64,000 nucleotides of DNA from Candidatus Terraquivivens yellowstonensis (GCA_023539445.1 JAKCEW010000001.1:177503-241502), one strand, 5' to 3'; positions 26,150 to 36,327 are shown, numbered from the stretch's first letter. Made by a program: numbers and translations. Notes: a model not told the origin generated them from the sequence alone.

Positions 26150-27862
26150 TTAGTACTTTCTTTCTGCTGGAGGCCACTTCGTAATCTTGACAGGTATGTA
26201 GTCAAGTCTAGGCCCGTCCGCCGTCTTATATGCCAGTGTATGCTTAAGCCAATTCACATCATCCCTTTTCGGGTAATCAAGCCTATAATGCGCTCCTCTG
26301 CTTTCGGTTCTTGCTATGGCTGACACAAGTACGACCTCCGCAACCTCAAGCATCATGTCAACCTCAAGGACATTTATTAGGTTCTGGTTAAACTCGCGAC
26401 TCTTATCCGCCACATACCCTGTGCCAAACCTTTGCCTGAGTTCCCTAACCTTTTTTAACGCCTCTTTCAAACCCTCGCCCTCTCTGAAGACATAGGCGTA
26501 CTTTGACATAGTGTTTTGCAACTCCCTTTTGATCATATACGGGTCTTCACCGCTACCACCCCTTAGTATGCCATCAAATATCCTCTTCTCTTCCGCCAGT
26601 ATGAGTTCCTGCGGCGGATCGCTCTTACCCTTCTCCTTCACGTATTCAGCCGCTTGCTTCCCAGTTAGGTACCCATATACAAGACACTCCATAGTGGAAT
26701 TACACCCAAGCCTGTTCGCACCATGTACACTAACACATGCTGCCTCACCAGCAGCGAACAATCCTCGAATTGGTGTCCTACCATACGTATCTGTGTGGAT
26801 TCCCCCCATCGTATAGTGCGCTACAGGTCTAACAGGTATCGGCTCCTTGGTAGGATCTATGCCACCAAACTTAATAGCTATCATCTTTATTTCGGTGAGT
26901 TTTTCATCTATCACTTCTTCGCCAAGGTGTGTAAGATCGAGATGGACGTAATCAAGACCGTTTGGGTCTGGAAAACCTCTGCCCTCCAATATCTCCTTCA
27001 TCATAGCCCTAGATACTATATCTCTCGGTGCTAGCTCCATCTTTTGTGGCGCATAATTTTTCATGAACCTCTCACCATTCTTGTTTCTAAGATATCCCCC
27101 CTCACCCCTGGCCGCCTCTGATATTAGTATGCCTTGTGGAACGAGACCGGTTGGGTGGAACTGGATGAATTCCATATCCTTAAGTGGAATTCCAACCCTG
27201 TATGCCATAGCTAGACCGTCAGCGGTCGCAGAATGTCCGTATGTTGTGAATGAGTAAAGTCTGCCAGCACCACCGGTTGCGATGATCCCTGCCTTAGCTT
27301 CAAAGGCATAAAACTCACCGTTCTTCATATCTATGGCAGTCACGCCCTTAAACTCACCGTCTTCTACCAGTAAGGAGGTGACGTACCATTCGTGAAATAT
27401 CTCTATGTTATCGTACTTATGCGTCGTGTTATATAGAGTCTGCATGGCATAAAGGCCTGTTTTATCGGCGGCGAAGCATGCTCTGTCGAAGCTATGTCCC
27501 CCGAATGGTCTCTGGGCAATTCTCCCGTCAGCCCTTCTGCTCCAAGGCATTCCCCAATGTTCAAGCCTTAGTATTTCTTGTGGTGCAATTCTCACCATCA
27601 GCTCGATCGCATCTTGATCTCCAAGATAATCGGAACCCTTTACCGTGTCAAATGCATGCAGGTCGAAGCTATCCCCCTCCTCAGGATAAAGGACCGCAGC
27701 TGTGCCACCAGCATATGCCACAGAGTGTGAACGCATTGCGTGGACCTTTGTGAGCACCGCCACTCGTATATTACTATCGTTACTTGCGGCCTCTATAGCG
27801 GCTCTAAGGCCGGCGAGGCCAGAACCAACAATTAGAACGTCAGCTTCCAACTTATCGGGCAT
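26150..27862 (-). CDS. sdhA: Succinate dehydrogenase flavoprotein subunit
   Basis: Oxidises succinate to fumarate (TCA cycle) and passes electrons to SdhB. The FAD dinucleotide motif VLIVGSGLAGLRAA is at residues ~9-22. MRSHSVAYAGGTAA contains the His expected to bind FAD covalently. The HPTGLVPQGILISEAARGEGG segment is catalytic. 570 aa is standard. First gene of the operon; the 105-bp gap upstream is a divergent promoter region shared with the Rieske/cytochrome b genes. Confidence 0.95.
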   Translation of the reverse strand: MPDKLEADVLIVGSGLAGLRAAIEAASNDSNIRVAVLTKVHAMRSHSVAYAGGTAAVLYPEEGDSFDLHAFDTVKGSDYLGDQDAIELMVRIAPQEILRLEHWGMPWSRRADGRIAQRPFGGHSFDRACFAADKTGLYAMQTLYNTTHKYDNIEIFHEWYVTSLLVEDGEFKGVTAIDMKNGEFYAFEAKAGIIATGGAGRLYSFTTYGHSATADGLAMAYRVGIPLKDMEFIQFHPTGLVPQGILISEAARGEGGYLRNKNGERFMKNYAPQKMELAPRDIVSRAMMKEILEGRGFPDPNGLDYVHLDLTHLGEEVIDEKLTEIKMIAIKFGGIDPTKEPIPVRPVAHYTMGGIHTDTYGRTPIRGLFAAGEAACVSVHGANRLGCNSTMECLVYGYLTGKQAAEYVKEKGKSDPPQELILAEEKRIFDGILRGGSGEDPYMIKRELQNTMSKYAYVFREGEGLKEALKKVRELRQRFGTGYVADKSREFNQNLINVLEVDMMLEVAEVVLVSAIARTESRGAHYRLDYPKRDDVNWLKHTLAYKTADGPRLDYIPVKITKWPPAERKY

Positions 27863-27967
27863 ATCTGCCGCCTATTCTTTTAAAAGTATAACCTGCCTGA
27901 TTTAAATTTAACTATTAAAACTTTGAAAAATAAACATTTATGTTCTACTTGATGAAAAAGTAGGTGT

Positions 27968-28639
27968 GTGAACACCATAGGACAGTCTTTCGCAAACTTG
28001 ATATCTGCCGCCTCTTTAACGAATTTAAAGGATTTGGGTGTGGTATTATTTCTAGTACTTGTCATAGGAGTCGGTACGATAATATACTATTTTTACATCA
28101 AGTCCTTTAGACCGAAGCACAATAATCCCGAGAATAATAAACGCACAATTAATAGAAGGAACTTTTTAGTTGGAGTTTTTGTACTGGCCTTATCAGGTCT
28201 CATAGCCCAATTTTTATTACCATTGCTTGAATTGCTTAAGAAAGGCACTGTAATTACTGGTGGGATATCTCCGGGCCAAGAAACCCCGCCTAAGATCGCT
28301 AACGTTGCAGACGTGCCTCCAGACTCCCAAGTTTCATTTGTTTTGCGACGAAATCCAGATGGCTCGCCTGGTCAACATCCGGCAATCTTAATACACCTTC
28401 CCAAAGATAAAGCTGCGGTAGCCGGTAAGGAGTTCGTGGCATATAGTGCTATATGTACGCATCTTGGTTGCATAGTCGGTTATAAAAGCGAAGAAGATAT
28501 GATCTTCTGTCCATGCCATGCGGGATATTTCGATCCTACGAACGGAAAGGTCATAAGTGGGCCCCCGAAAAAACCCTTGCCTGAAGTAAAATTACGTATT
28601 GATGAGAATGGTGATATATATGCAGAAGGCTGGGTCTGA
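27968..28639 (+). CDS. Rieske iron-sulfur protein with two N-terminal membrane segments
   Basis: High-potential [2Fe-2S] subunit of a cytochrome bc-type complex. The cluster motifs are CTHLGC (Cys163, His165) and CPCH (Cys181, His184), with Cys168/Cys183 for the disulfide. There is a first hydrophobic helix at residues ~24-44 and a second at ~65-85, preceded by a twin-arginine-like NRRNFLVG. Tat export is therefore likely, and the extra first helix is unusual. Starts with GTG. Overlaps the cytochrome b start by 20 bp. Confidence 0.9.
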   Translation: MNTIGQSFANLISAASLTNLKDLGVVLFLVLVIGVGTIIYYFYIKSFRPKHNNPENNKRTINRRNFLVGVFVLALSGLIAQFLLPLLELLKKGTVITGGISPGQETPPKIANVADVPPDSQVSFVLRRNPDGSPGQHPAILIHLPKDKAAVAGKEFVAYSAICTHLGCIVGYKSEEDMIFCPCHAGYFDPTNGKVISGPPKKPLPEVKLRIDENGDIYAEGWV

Positions 28640-30026
28640 AGAAAGTTGTATCAAAAAGTTCGTTAGATGGTTGATAGACAGAACTGGTGCTAGCGACTTC
28701 ACGAAAACCATCATACCGAGACATGCACTCCACCCGATGTATAGTTTTGGCGGCCTCGCATCGCTTATGTTCTTCTTGCTAGCGTTTACGGGGATAATCC
28801 AGCTGATGTTCTACGTCCCGGCCTTTGGTGAGGAGAATATCGCGTATGAGAGTGTGAGACACTTCACAGAATCCGTTCCCTATGGCTTCGTGGTAAGAGG
28901 TATCCATAGTTATGCCGCTACTCTTATGATATTATTATCCATGTTGCACTTCCTTAGGGTTTACTTTACTGGTGCTTATGCGAAGCCGAGGGAACTTACG
29001 TACGTCGTCGGTATAGTGGCAGGTTTGCTCTCGATAGCCTCAGCATTTCTTGGTTACTCGCTTCGTATGGATCATATATCTGTGGAGGCTATCAGAATAG
29101 GGCAATCCCTCATACTGCAGTTGCCCGGTGGCGAGTGGTTATACTCTCTCATATTCGGTTCAGGCTCATTCGATGAAGTAATCCCCAGATTCCTTGCGTT
29201 TCACATTGGAGTAGCAGGTCTTCTTGCTATAATCCTTTTGCTCCATTTTTACATGATACACGCTCACCATATATCACCACCATATGACGATAGCGAATCA
29301 GAACCTACGATACCCTTCTACCCAAACTTTCTACTTACAGAACTGGCGGTTGCCGTGGTCGCTATAGGTGCCTTAGTAACTTTCTCGGCGGTTTTTCCGC
29401 CAGAACTTGGTTTCAAATTCGTTTTCGGTAAAGAACTCCCGGTCGGACAACCCGAATGGTACTTGATGGCTATGTATGCCTTGATAAAGACGGGGATAGA
29501 TCCTGTGTTAGCGGGCATCGTCATACCTAGTATAGGATTGTTGATATTGGTCATCATGCCATGGGTTGACCCGCTCCATTCTAGGCATCCTATGAATAGG
29601 AGAATAGCGACAACATACGGTCTGATATTCGTGGGCGAGTATATCATGCTCTTCTTATACGGTCAACTGACGCCTGGTGAGCAGATTCCTTTACTTAACG
29701 CTTTACTCCTTGCCATAGCGGTCGCACTCGTCATGGGCTACGTTGGTTTTAGGCTTACATCAAAACCCGTTCCACCGAAAAAGACGCAAAAACAGCGGTC
29801 AGATGGTGCGTCATCGTACGCGGTAAGAGTTCTATTGAGAAATGTTTGGTGGATAGCAGGTCTTTTGTTGATCTCTGCCTTTGTGCTTTGCGGACTCGGT
29901 GTGCTAAATCATTTATCAGAGAACTACTATGATGCAGCTATGCTATTCGGTAGTTCCATAATCTTGATGGGATGGTCCCTATTCGTGGCTAAGATAGGTC
30001 TTGTAGACGCCAAGTATTTAACTTAA
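28620..30026 (+). CDS. Cytochrome b of a bc1/b6f-type complex
   Basis: Full-length cytochrome b that oxidises quinol and passes electrons to the Rieske protein. Haem-binding His pairs have the expected spacing: His96/His110 in GIHSYAATLMILLSMLH and the pair in FHIGVAGLLAIILLLH. The Qo-site motif PEWY is present in GQPEWYLMAMY. About ten helices are predicted, including extra C-terminal ones. I place the start at ATG 28620, overlapping the Rieske gene; earlier Mets lie in Rieske coding sequence. No cytochrome c1 gene is adjacent. Confidence 0.92.
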   Translation: MQKAGSEESCIKKFVRWLIDRTGASDFTKTIIPRHALHPMYSFGGLASLMFFLLAFTGIIQLMFYVPAFGEENIAYESVRHFTESVPYGFVVRGIHSYAATLMILLSMLHFLRVYFTGAYAKPRELTYVVGIVAGLLSIASAFLGYSLRMDHISVEAIRIGQSLILQLPGGEWLYSLIFGSGSFDEVIPRFLAFHIGVAGLLAIILLLHFYMIHAHHISPPYDDSESEPTIPFYPNFLLTELAVAVVAIGALVTFSAVFPPELGFKFVFGKELPVGQPEWYLMAMYALIKTGIDPVLAGIVIPSIGLLILVIMPWVDPLHSRHPMNRRIATTYGLIFVGEYIMLFLYGQLTPGEQIPLLNALLLAIAVALVMGYVGFRLTSKPVPPKKTQKQRSDGASSYAVRVLLRNVWWIAGLLLISAFVLCGLGVLNHLSENYYDAAMLFGSSIILMGWSLFVAKIGLVDAKYLT

Positions 30027-30031
30027 GTCCA

Positions 30032-31105
30032 TCAGAATACTGGAACAAAGCGCTTTCCTTTTGATGCAGGGTTCAAGCTTCCGACGATCGCTATAGTATA
30101 GCCACAGTTTAGACATCTGTTGTTCTCGTCCATGTTCCAACCCGTTATATCAAAACCGCATCTTTCAACAACCACACTTCCGCATTCAGGACAATAAGTG
30201 TGTTCAAGCGGATGTCCAGGAACGTTTCCGATGTAGACATACCTCAACCCCTCCTCCTTTGCAATTTGACAGTGTTTTTCAAGGGTTTTGATTGATGTCC
30301 AAGGCAGGTGCATCAACTTATAGTCTGGATGGAATCGAAGAAAATGTATGGGTGTATCGGGCCCTAGGTTATCGTATATCCATCTACAAAGCTTCCTTGC
30401 AGCGTTGGGGTCTTCGCCAACTTCAGGCACGACTAAATCGGTTATTTCTATATGCGTCCTCGTCTTTTGCTTAATTTCTAGCAAAGTCTGGAAAATCGGA
30501 TCTGGGTCGGGTATTCCGACATAACGCCTAAGAAAGTCCTTATCGCCGTTTCCCTTGAAGTCTACGGTTATACAATCAAGAAAGTCTCGCATCATATTAA
30601 CGCTTTCAGGTGTGCCATAACCGTTTGATACGAAGACGTTAAAGAGACCGTGCTCCCTTGCTAGTACGCCAATATCATGTGCAAACTCCATGAATATCAT
30701 AGGTTCGTTATATGTGTACGCTATGCCGTGACTTCCATACTTAAGAGCCAATTCCACAACCTTTTCAGGTGTTATTTCGGTGCCCTCTACCTTGCGTCTC
30801 TGACTAATATCAAAGTTTTGACAGTAAGCACACATCCAAGAACAACCAGTAGTGGCTATCGAGAAGACCTTGCTTCCGGGCATGAAATGCATGACTGGCT
30901 TCTTCTCTATCGGGTCAACATGCGCAGTAATTATTCTCCCATAGACGAAGAGGTATAGCTTTCCATCAATTACGCCTCTCACGCCACAAAAGCCTATCTT
31001 TCCTTCACCTATTTGGCAATACCTTGCACAGGCCTTACACTTTATTTTGCCAGAAGGTAGCCTTTCGAATAATTGAGCCTCTTTTCCTGTAGCCCTAATA
31101 ACCAT
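30032..31105 (-). CDS. amrS: AmmeMemoRadiSam-type radical SAM protein
   Basis: Radical SAM enzyme of the PflA-like AmrS family, which normally occurs with AMMECR1 and Memo proteins; the reaction is unknown. The cluster motif is CSWMCAYC. An N-terminal Cys set (CKACARYCQIGEGKIGFCGVRG) and a C-terminal zinc-ribbon (CPECGSVVVERCG...CLNCG) are typical of this group. 357 aa. Convergent with cytochrome b (5-bp gap). No Memo or AMMECR1 gene is in the window. Confidence 0.85.
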   Translation of the reverse strand: MVIRATGKEAQLFERLPSGKIKCKACARYCQIGEGKIGFCGVRGVIDGKLYLFVYGRIITAHVDPIEKKPVMHFMPGSKVFSIATTGCSWMCAYCQNFDISQRRKVEGTEITPEKVVELALKYGSHGIAYTYNEPMIFMEFAHDIGVLAREHGLFNVFVSNGYGTPESVNMMRDFLDCITVDFKGNGDKDFLRRYVGIPDPDPIFQTLLEIKQKTRTHIEITDLVVPEVGEDPNAARKLCRWIYDNLGPDTPIHFLRFHPDYKLMHLPWTSIKTLEKHCQIAKEEGLRYVYIGNVPGHPLEHTYCPECGSVVVERCGFDITGWNMDENNRCLNCGYTIAIVGSLNPASKGKRFVPVF

Positions 31106-31153
31106 GACCTAACTTCTAAATGGTACGTCCTGCTTATATAGCTTAACGGATAG

Positions 31154-31633
31154 TCATTTTGACACATCTACAATTTCTGCGGCAGAAAAGCGCTTCAGCT
31201 CATCAACCGAAATCTTGAGAAGGGTATCGGGAGAGCCGCCAGATGTGTAAACTTCGTTAAACCTTTCGAGAGATTTGTCCAAAAACGTTTTTATGCGCTT
31301 TTTGTGCCCAAAAGGTGGTACTCCACCCACGATGTACCCTGTCTCCCTCAATACTGTCTCCGCATTTGCTAGTTTTAAATCAGATCCAACAACCTTAGAA
31401 AGTTTTGAAAGGTCAACCTTCTTGTCGCCCGATATGATTATCAAGAATACATTACCGTCCCCGTCCTCTACGACAATATTCTTGGCTATCTGGGCCACCG
31501 GGCATCCTATAGTCTTAGCAGCAATCATGGAGCTTCTAGCCTTGCCCTCCCCCAGCTCTATTATTTTACCGTTAATCCCCCTTTCTTCCATGAATTTTTT
31601 AACATTCTCAACTTTCAATACAGTTTCTTTCAC
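31154..31633 (-). CDS. YbaK/ProX-type aminoacyl-tRNA deacylase
   Basis: Free-standing editing domain that hydrolyses mischarged tRNAs (often Cys-tRNA(Pro) or Ala-tRNA(Pro)). The family features CPVAQIAKNIVV, then LIIISGDKKVDLSKLSK, then YIVGGVPPFGHKKRI are all present. 159 aa. It is 26 bp downstream of the large FAD/Fe-S oxidoreductase gene. Specificity cannot be read from sequence. Confidence 0.85.
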   Translation of the reverse strand: MKETVLKVENVKKFMEERGINGKIIELGEGKARSSMIAAKTIGCPVAQIAKNIVVEDGDGNVFLIIISGDKKVDLSKLSKVVGSDLKLANAETVLRETGYIVGGVPPFGHKKRIKTFLDKSLERFNEVYTSGGSPDTLLKISVDELKRFSAAEIVDVSK

Positions 31634-31659
31634 TACGGGTCGCCCTAAAATGTTATTTG

Positions 31660-34620
31660 TTAAACGCCATAAGCTTTCCTGAGAATATCGGTAACCAAAC
31701 CTATCTTTTTTCCAGAACCTGCCTCTATCTGGAGTCTGCAGAGCTCACCAGTCGTATAAACTGGTCTATCGCTTTGTTTGACAGCCTCAAACAACCTAGA
31801 GCCAATCTTAAGCGACTTCTCAAAGTTTCCCTTGACAAAACTGAAAGCACCCCCAGAGCCACAGCATCCTTTCTCAAGCTCTGAGATGGATAAACCCGGA
31901 ATGAGTTCTAATAACCCCAGAACTTTGTCTTTTATACATTGGACGAGCGTATGGCAGTGAAGATGGATATAGACATCTTCCTGTACCTTGCAGAAGTTTC
32001 TGTTAAGAACACCCTCCTCGTAAAGCTTGTACAAGAATTCATAAATGTCATACGTATTCTCTGAGACGACATGGGCATCATCCGTATCGAGTAAGTCTAG
32101 GTATTCATGCTTTAGGGCAAGGCTTGCAGCAGGTGAGAAACATACTATTGGAATGCCTTTCTTAGCATAGGGTGCGAGACTCGCAACGTTAAACTCAGCA
32201 ATCTTCTTACCTATGGACGGAGCACCTTCGTTAATTGCTGGTAACCCGCTGGAAAGTTGTGGAGGTACTAACACTTGAAAACCATTAAGCTCGAGGATTT
32301 TAACGATAGCAATCCCAAGCTCTGGGTCGTTATAGTTAATGTATGTGTCATAGAAGAAGGCAACGCGTTTATTGCCGTTTGTTTTGTGCATCTTACTGTA
32401 CTCCTCAAACATTTTTTTGAAAGTTTTCCTATGAAATGGTGGGAGATTTCTATTTCTATCCAACCCAATAAGATATTCTGCTAAAATTCTAAAGAATTTG
32501 TTATTCATCATCCAATTCGAAACAGGAGCGAACATTGAACCAATCCTTGCATATTTGTCCATCTCTATAAAATACTTGTACCCTTTGGGTATGCCATTGA
32601 TACTCGAATACCATGCTCGCATCTCGGCCATAATTTTACCCACGTCAACGTTAGCGGTGCATTCTAGGAGGCACATTCGGCATTGTATACAGTGCTCGTA
32701 TACAATCTCCCTATAGACTTCTGAAGAAATAAAGCTCTCAGGCGAATTCTCGGCTCTGAGTAACCATCTAAGTAGATTTATCCTACCTCTACAGCTATCA
32801 ACTTCATCACCAAAGGCAACGAAGACGGGACACATGCGACTCGTACCTACAAGTGCACCACCTTTGCATAAACCACATCCTACACAAAGCTCCACTTCAT
32901 CTACAAAAGAAGGATTTTTACTATAACCACTCAGTAATTTCCTAATTCTGCTTGTCCTACCATCCCAAAGCAATTGTGTCTTAAAATCCCTTAAACGTGT
33001 ATCAGGCTTCGTCCTCAGCCCCTCAAGTCTTGGCTCATCCGAGCCAAGTTTCTTACCGGGATTCATTATATTGGTAGGATCAAAAAGACGTTTTATGTCC
33101 CAAAATACTTTCAGAAGCTCCTCGCCGTATTGGAGCTTCAGATACTTTGCCCTAATCATTCCGTCACCATGCTCACCGCTTATGCTTCCACCAAGTCTTT
33201 TTGTAAGCTCGAATACTTCAGATGCAACAATCGGTACTAGGTCAAAATCTCTCTTATCATTAAGGTTCAGTAGAGGTCTTATGTGGACATTTCCATCACC
33301 AGCATGGCCTGATATGAGAAAGTTAAGGTTATGCTTTTCTAATATTTTACTGACGGAATCCACGAGTTCCGCCAATCTTTCTGGTGGAACGACCAGGTCT
33401 TCGATAAACGTAAAGCTTGCACTTTTACCATTCTGCTTGAGTTTATAAGCTAAACCAAGACTCTTCTTCCTTACAGACCAAAGCCTTTTCATATTTGCTG
33501 GGTCAAATGCTCTATAACTATTGACTACAAGATTCTTATTCTTAAGAAATTCCTCTAACCGCGATGCGCTCTTTTCGATCTCTTCCAAGTCGTCCCCTTC
33601 AAACTCCACGTATAGTGATGCCACAGTACCTTTCGGAATGAATTCATTTATTTCGGGATAGATGTCTCTTGAAGAATCTATGAGAGTCTTATCCACCATC
33701 TCGATAGCTGAAGGCTTAAACTTGAGTATCTCTTGAACGGCTGCGCCAGCCTTATAGAGATCATCAAAATTCAAGAGTATCAGTATTGTATGCTTAGGCT
33801 TGTCAACAATTCTCAACTTAGCGGAAACTATTATACCGAGCGTACCTTCGGAGGCGGCGAAAAGCTTTCCTAAGTCTATGAAACCATCTTCAAACACTTT
33901 ATCAAGCCTGTAACCAGATGAATTCTTGCTTAACTTCGGAAATCCGTTACGTATTAACTCACCATGCTCTTCAAATAACTTCCTTAGTCCTTCATATATT
34001 CTGGCCTCATGTACATTCTTCGAGACGAGCTCGTTCCACTCCTCAGAATTCGGTTTAAGTCTTCTACATCTTATTATTTCGCCAGAACTTAAAACGACAT
34101 CGAGGGATATTATATAATCGATGGTGGTACCATATTTTACAGTGTGAGCACCCGCAGCATTCGTTGATATCATTCCACCTATCGTACAGAAGTCGGAACT
34201 CGACGGGTCTGGTGGAAACATCTTACCATACTTCTCAAGAGCCTTATCAAGTACGGATTTGTAGATGCCAGGTTCTACAACCACGTAATTTTCGTCAGGG
34301 TTTATTTCCAGAATCCTATTCATGTACTTTGAAAAATCGATGAGTATGCCTTCACCGACAGATTGTCCCAGAAGACTGCTACCGCCGCCCCTTGCGGTCA
34401 ACGGTATTCCATTCTCAGAAGCGTACTTTACGACCTCTACGACATCATCTTTCGACTTTGGAAGTACGACACAAAGAGGCATTATAAAGTATGCACTAGC
34501 GTCTGATGCGTAGATTGCTCTTTGCCAAACTTCTGATAACACATCGCCGGATATCCGCTTCCGTAAATCCGAAGCGACCTTTTCAGACGATGGCATCAAC
34601 GCGCTATCTGTTCTGGGCAT
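31660..34620 (-). CDS. FAD-linked oxidase/Fe-S fusion, D-lactate dehydrogenase type
   Basis: 986-aa membrane-associated dehydrogenase of the DLD/GlcD-GlcF fusion type, probably oxidising D-lactate or glycolate. The first ~540 residues are the PCMH-type FAD domain (LTARGGGSSLLGQS) plus the C-terminal FAD-oxidase cap (ISGEHGDGMIRAK). Two [4Fe-4S] motifs follow (CVGCGLCKGGALVGTSRMCP and CIQCRMCLLECTA). The C-terminal third contains CCG motifs ending in KGCCGSGGAFSF. Electrons probably enter the quinone pool. 101 bp separate it from the isocitrate/isopropylmalate dehydrogenase gene upstream. Confidence 0.85.
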   Translation of the reverse strand: MPRTDSALMPSSEKVASDLRKRISGDVLSEVWQRAIYASDASAYFIMPLCVVLPKSKDDVVEVVKYASENGIPLTARGGGSSLLGQSVGEGILIDFSKYMNRILEINPDENYVVVEPGIYKSVLDKALEKYGKMFPPDPSSSDFCTIGGMISTNAAGAHTVKYGTTIDYIISLDVVLSSGEIIRCRRLKPNSEEWNELVSKNVHEARIYEGLRKLFEEHGELIRNGFPKLSKNSSGYRLDKVFEDGFIDLGKLFAASEGTLGIIVSAKLRIVDKPKHTILILLNFDDLYKAGAAVQEILKFKPSAIEMVDKTLIDSSRDIYPEINEFIPKGTVASLYVEFEGDDLEEIEKSASRLEEFLKNKNLVVNSYRAFDPANMKRLWSVRKKSLGLAYKLKQNGKSASFTFIEDLVVPPERLAELVDSVSKILEKHNLNFLISGHAGDGNVHIRPLLNLNDKRDFDLVPIVASEVFELTKRLGGSISGEHGDGMIRAKYLKLQYGEELLKVFWDIKRLFDPTNIMNPGKKLGSDEPRLEGLRTKPDTRLRDFKTQLLWDGRTSRIRKLLSGYSKNPSFVDEVELCVGCGLCKGGALVGTSRMCPVFVAFGDEVDSCRGRINLLRWLLRAENSPESFISSEVYREIVYEHCIQCRMCLLECTANVDVGKIMAEMRAWYSSINGIPKGYKYFIEMDKYARIGSMFAPVSNWMMNNKFFRILAEYLIGLDRNRNLPPFHRKTFKKMFEEYSKMHKTNGNKRVAFFYDTYINYNDPELGIAIVKILELNGFQVLVPPQLSSGLPAINEGAPSIGKKIAEFNVASLAPYAKKGIPIVCFSPAASLALKHEYLDLLDTDDAHVVSENTYDIYEFLYKLYEEGVLNRNFCKVQEDVYIHLHCHTLVQCIKDKVLGLLELIPGLSISELEKGCCGSGGAFSFVKGNFEKSLKIGSRLFEAVKQSDRPVYTTGELCRLQIEAGSGKKIGLVTDILRKAYGV

Positions 34621-34721
34621 TATAAAGATCGTTATTTAAACCGAATTTTTTTAGAAATATATACATTCTATACCGAACCACATCGTCCAAACTTCATGAA
34701 CTCAAAGATGTAAACATGCGT

Positions 34722-35855
34722 TTACCTTTTTGTTTTTTTGGCTACTTTTACAGCTATTCCCTCCGCCATCTCTGTAGTAGTGGTCTGTCCTCCCATATCG
34801 TAAGTCCTTAACTTCCCTTCGAGTATCACTTCCGCTACAGAATCCTCTATGGCTCTTGCAATCTCAACTTCACCAAGCCACTCAACCATCATCTTGCCAG
34901 CTAATATTGCAGCTATTGGATTGACCTTATTTTTGCCGGCATGTTTTGGTGCCGAACCATGGACTGGCTCGAAGACCGCATAATTATCGCCTATGTTACC
35001 GCTGTAAGCAAACCCAAGACCTCCAACGAGTTGCGCTGCTAAATCTGATAATATGTCGCCGAACATGTTCTCGGCTACTATAACATCATGATCGAGTGGG
35101 TTCTTCAACATCCACATACACATCGCATCTATGTTCGCCTCTCTGTATTCTATCTCTGGATACTCGCTCGCCACTTTCCTTGCAACATTAAGCATCAGAC
35201 CGCCCGTTTCTCTCAAAACGTTTGGTTTATCAACGAGCGTGACAGACTTCCTTCCATGCTTTTTCGCGTATTCAAAGGCGGCTCTGACTATCCTTTCACA
35301 GGCCTGTCTTGTCATAACACGAAGGGAAACTGCCACATTTTCTAGACCAAATTTTTCAAACACTTTCATCTTGGGATTTTCACATAATGCCTCAAACACT
35401 TTCTTGCTTAGTGGATAAAACTCAACACCGGCGTAAAGCCCCTCGGTATTTTCCCTGAATATAACAATATCTATTCCATCCCTGTAGTTAAGGGGGTTTC
35501 CCGGAAAGGCTTTACATGGTCTAACGCATGCATAAAGGTCCAGCTCCTGCCTTAGGCGAACGATTGGGCTATAGTAAGTAAGTCCCTTTCCACGAAGCTC
35601 TGGCGCAAGCTCTTTTTCAGCGTCTTCCTTGGGTTTGGAGGTTATGGCACCAAAGAGCGCACAATCCGTCTCTTTTATGATTTTAAGTGTTCTGTCTGGT
35701 AGAGGGTTTCCCTCTTTACACCAAAATTCCCAACCTATATCGCCATGAATGTATTCAGCATCAAGATTTGCCGCCTCTAAAACGGTAAGCGCTGCCCTTA
35801 TCACCTCTATGCCTATCCCGTCACCCGGTAATACAGCAATCTTATACTTCGCCAT
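34722..35855 (-). CDS. Isocitrate/isopropylmalate dehydrogenase family enzyme
   Basis: Decarboxylating beta-hydroxyacid dehydrogenase. Conserved parts: AVLPGDGIGIEVI at the N-terminus, the Arg-rich substrate region VRLRQELDLYACVRP, FRENTEGLYAG, and MFGDILSDLAA. The Asn in FRENTEG and overall size (377 aa from the Met at 35855, MAKYK) suit either NAD-isocitrate or isopropylmalate dehydrogenase; with TCA genes nearby, isocitrate is slightly favoured. I use Met 35855 because the five upstream codons from 35870 add nothing conserved. Confidence 0.75.
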   Translation of the reverse strand: MAKYKIAVLPGDGIGIEVIRAALTVLEAANLDAEYIHGDIGWEFWCKEGNPLPDRTLKIIKETDCALFGAITSKPKEDAEKELAPELRGKGLTYYSPIVRLRQELDLYACVRPCKAFPGNPLNYRDGIDIVIFRENTEGLYAGVEFYPLSKKVFEALCENPKMKVFEKFGLENVAVSLRVMTRQACERIVRAAFEYAKKHGRKSVTLVDKPNVLRETGGLMLNVARKVASEYPEIEYREANIDAMCMWMLKNPLDHDVIVAENMFGDILSDLAAQLVGGLGFAYSGNIGDNYAVFEPVHGSAPKHAGKNKVNPIAAILAGKMMVEWLGEVEIARAIEDSVAEVILEGKLRTYDMGGQTTTTEMAEGIAVKVAKKTKR

Positions 35856-35961
35856 GTAATTAAAACGCAAACTCCATGTTTTAAAACATTTTTTCCTTAA
35901 AAGCCATATTTATGCCGAATAAAGCCTACGACAAACCTATTGACACTTCACCATACAAAAC

Positions 35962-36327
35962 TCATTCTTGGTGAAATATGTACCCACAGAATGGACAAAT
36001 GGTTGAGCCCTGCTCGACTAGATTGTGGCAATTCGGGCAGTGAAATGAAATAACTCTATGAGGCCTTTTTACGGGTTGCTTAACCTCCGGAATCGGATAG
36101 GGCATGGCTATCAACGTCTCTGTATGCACTACATTTGGGTGCTTCTCGACAACTTCATATATGGTTTTTGATAGTTCCTCAAGATCTTTCGCAGTTAATA
36201 CTAAGACAGCGTCGTATCTGCCGAAGACACTATGTGCCATCTTGACGCCCTTAATCTTCCTAGACGTTATAAGTTCGTGCGATGTACCGGGCACAGTCCT
36301 AACCAGTACAAACGCTATAACAGGCAT
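35962..36327 (-). CDS. Lrp/AsnC effector-domain protein with C-terminal zinc ribbon
   Basis: 121 aa. Residues 1-80 are a stand-alone RAM domain (amino-acid-binding effector domain of Lrp/AsnC, no DNA-binding helix-turn-helix). A C-terminal zinc ribbon FHCPNCHNLVEQGSTICPFCGY is fused to it. Its ATG overlaps the stop region of the upstream paralogue at 36327, so the two are translationally coupled. RAM-only proteins usually bind ligands or modulate other Lrp proteins; the ribbon suggests a nucleic-acid or protein contact. Confidence 0.7.
   Translation of the reverse strand: MPVIAFVLVRTVPGTSHELITSRKIKGVKMAHSVFGRYDAVLVLTAKDLEELSKTIYEVVEKHPNVVHTETLIAMPYPIPEVKQPVKRPHRVISFHCPNCHNLVEQGSTICPFCGYIFHQE

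Noticed and set aside
34710-34725. GTAAAC-ATGC-GTTTAC inverted repeat at the end of the isocitrate/isopropylmalate dehydrogenase gene, as a terminator
   Set aside because: No T-run follows on the transcribed strand, and it overlaps the stop codon; probably coincidental.
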